A stretch of 64,000 nucleotides of DNA, taken from NCBI GenBank assembly GCA_030248065.1, contig JASAMV010002339.1, positions 1-64,000 on the forward strand. The letters are read 5' to 3'. A model generated the notes under the pieces. The model made no database searches. It was not told where the DNA came from and saw nothing but the letters and a program-made list of their open reading frames with translations. This stretch comes from Rhynchonema sp. JSB1_4. Taxonomy: Eukaryota; Nematoda; Chromadorea; Monhysterida; Xyalidae. Every line of letters starts with the position of its first letter. Position 1 is the stretch's first letter. Below, in pieces: positions 48,301-64,000 of this stretch. The position numbers and the translations under genes were made by a program.

Positions 48301-48320
48301 TCGTCGTTGTGGTCAACCAT
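45315..48320 (-). CDS. ced-2: Crk/CED-2 adaptor (SH2-SH3-SH3), 6 exons, 295 aa
   Basis: Links phosphotyrosine proteins to DOCK180/CED-5-type Rac activators; in worms needed for engulfment and cell migration. Exons (transcript order): 48139-48320, 47703-47919, 47003-47149, 46628-46777, 45504-45581, 45315-45428; phases join and end in TGA. The SH2 domain spans residues about 10-115: [10 protein letters not shown], then [19 protein letters not shown] with the phosphotyrosine-binding Arg, then ASHYLIQK. The first SH3 has [26 protein letters not shown] and GQVPYNYV. Exon 4 is an acidic Ser/Pro-rich linker. The second, divergent SH3 has [28 protein letters not shown] and [10 protein letters not shown]. 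Length and order match worm CED-2 (279 aa) and human CRK (304 aa). The Met at 48320 is chosen because it starts right before the SH2 fold; an upstream in-frame Met exists at 48413. Introns 2 and 4 contain foldback elements. Confidence 0.94.
45720..46262. mobile_element. 543-bp nested foldback element in Crk intron 4
   Basis: Outer arms of about 115 bp: left starts CCCGCCGCTATTGTTTTTTG, right ends CAAAAAACAATAGCGGCGGG. A second inner pair begins AAAATTCAAAATCAC (about 45925) and ends GTGATTTTGAATTT (about 46060). Foldback architecture with no coding capacity; no clear target duplication. Confidence 0.7.
46861..46925 (+). repeat. recurrent intronic sequence, Crk intron 3
   Basis: CGTCCCGTTTTCAGACGTG, then CCGTGCACCAGCA, then CGTCGTCAGAGCGAAAGCA and CCAAATGGACCAC. 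Antisense to the gene. It lies 83 nt upstream of the acceptor of exon 4. Confidence 0.65.
47456..47684. mobile_element. GGTG-CACC hairpin MITE, copy 1, in Crk intron 2
   Basis: 229 bp, nearly self-complementary: starts GGTGATATTTTCGAAACGG and ends CCGTTTCGAAAATTCCACC-like sequence, with CGGTGTAAA / TTTACACCG words inside. It ends 12 bp before the donor of exon 2. It is the inverse-oriented sister of 57702-57925. No target duplication recognisable. Confidence 0.75.
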
Positions 48321-49137
48321 GATGATGATGACCGAATCGAAAAATTGCGTTCGATCTTGCACACCAGCAAATCTACTGCTGCACAGCCGCCGCAATTGGA
48401 CTTCGGTCTGCAATGCCTCAATTAAATACGAGTTGAACTAGTTTTTGGTAAAAAATACCGCAGTTATGGGACCCGCGGCTTTTTTCCGCGACATATTCTG
48501 GCACCACCAGGAAGGGCCCACAACACACTGTGCACAACTGAACAAGAATAGGTTCAGGGGGATTTGTATTCACAAGCTTCTGCCAAAAAGTCTTCGCCGT
48601 CCCGCAAGCAACCAGCAGATAATGATATTACTGCACCAGCATTACGCAGTAACGGGTTTCAACCATGACACACAACATCCGTCCAAGCACATGGCAAAAC
48701 GTATGATATAAAATTTTATGCAAAATCGTGAAACGTTGCAGCCACAAAATATACAAGCACGTAAAGTGAGCCAAAACTCCGTTCATTGATACAGTACATA
48801 CAATATACGATGTAACGCACCATTCAAGATATCTAGGTATAAAACTATGGCACAAAAATACGAAATTATGAATGCTCAAAAAGGATTTCGAAAATACGCA
48901 CAATACCACACGTACTCAAACGAATAAATTGTTCAAACCGTCTACCATGCTACGTACAATGAAAGTAACCGAAAAAGGCAACCAAATTGGAGTTATTTGA
49001 CCGCTATACCAATCTGCGTGGGTGCATGCAATACAATCTCTGCCATAAACAGCACTAAAACTGACCGGTACCACCGAAAAGATAAATAGCGAAAATACAA
49101 AACGAACAGTGAGACAAAGAATGACATGAAAAGTGCC
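48321..49137. other. spacer between Crk 5' end and PFKFB 3' end
   Basis: No exon recognised. It should hold the Crk promoter and the PFKFB 3' UTR, 817 bp in all, since both genes run on the minus strand. Confidence 0.5.
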
Positions 49138-63559
<14,422 letters not shown>

Positions 63560-64000
63560 CAGAGGTCGCCGCAATCGGGTCGGGACGGGTTTGGCCGGCC
63601 CGACCCGGCCCGAGCCCCCAAATCTCCGGCCCGGCCCGGCCCGAACCCCCAAATCTCCGGCCCGGCCCGGGCCGAATTTTTGGCTCAGATTTTAACCCAA
63701 TTTTTGTCATAGTTTTTGCGATTTTTTTGAACCTATTTTTTTGGTTGAAAACAACAGTGTTGCAGGGGGGTGGGGGTCCCCCCAGGTCAGTGTTGGAGGT
63801 ACTCTGGAGCAGTGTTGGAGGTACTCTGGAGGGGGATACCTACTGTACCGCGCTCGGAGAGGGGGATACCTACTGCACCAGAACCGATCGCCTGGGGGGT
63901 TCGGTTATGTACCTAGGGGGTTAGGTTTTGGGGTGAAAATAGGAACTACACTGGCGGCAACCTACTGTACCACCCAAAATGCGGGGCGGCAACCTACCTA
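63560..64000. mobile_element. hAT-A element with family C insert, cut by the window end
   Basis: Starts CAGAGGTCGCCGCAATCGGG, then GGCCC tracts with AACCCCCAAATCTCCGG repeats, matching the reverse of 7820-8050. From about 63750 it continues into family C sequence (GTGTTGCAGGGGGGTGGGGG ... GGCAACCTACTGTACC), as in the 7214-8050 copy. The right end is outside the window. Confidence 0.75.

Overview
This 64 kb window is animal nuclear DNA. Its genes have many small exons, with GT-AG introns that usually end in TTTCAG or TTGCAG. The best guess is a nematode or a close relative. The reasons are TTAGGC-type degenerate telomere-like repeats at 10013-10115, an EFA-6-type Arf exchange factor, one CED-2/Crk adaptor, an astacin and an F-box gene. 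The species cannot be named from this sequence. I rebuilt the gene models by hand from homology, reading phase and splice sites; every exon listed joins in frame. Without RNA data the outermost exons are the least certain.

Layout. 768-3607 (-): F-box/leucine-rich-repeat-like gene, 9 exons. 3.7-11 kb: transposon graveyard with adjacent and nested hAT-like elements, a broken USP deubiquitinase (8567-9240), a telomere-like tract and a tRNA-like gene. 11067-20278 (+): BAG6, 24 exons. 20850-22767 (+): TIPRL/TIP41. 22.8-27.6 kb: no gene recognised. 27632-38525 (+): EFA6/PSD Sec7-PH gene, 16 exons. 39429-41584 (-): alpha/beta hydrolase of bacterial type with a Cys nucleophile elbow. 42948-44672 (+): astacin metalloprotease. 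45315-48320 (-): Crk/CED-2. 49138-63103 (-): bifunctional PFK-2/FBPase-2, 15 exons, with a 7.6 kb intron that holds a 168-bp satellite array and a large inverted repeat. The right end is again transposon debris.

The genes are mostly conserved housekeeping or signalling genes: chaperone triage (BAG6), phosphatase/TOR signalling (TIPRL), Arf and cortical microtubule control (EFA6), adaptor signalling (Crk) and glycolytic control (PFKFB). Nothing shows that they act in one pathway. BAG6 and TIPRL lie head-to-tail 571 bp apart, and PFKFB and Crk are head-to-tail on the other strand.

The most unusual observations are these. (1) A 60-75 bp sequence recurs in eight introns of six genes, always 22-83 nt upstream of the 3' splice site and in both orientations. 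(2) Many non-autonomous elements have exact target duplications, including a run of insertions into one GGTCAGATT site and three elements inside the 168-bp satellite. (3) One 429-bp hAT-like element makes up most of a PFKFB intron. (4) A nearly perfect 0.3 kb-armed inverted repeat lies in the PFKFB intron. (5) A 70-nt sequence in a BAG6 intron can fold into a three-way junction. (6) A poly-C block at 34.2-34.45 kb probably marks failed sequencing of a GGGCC repeat.
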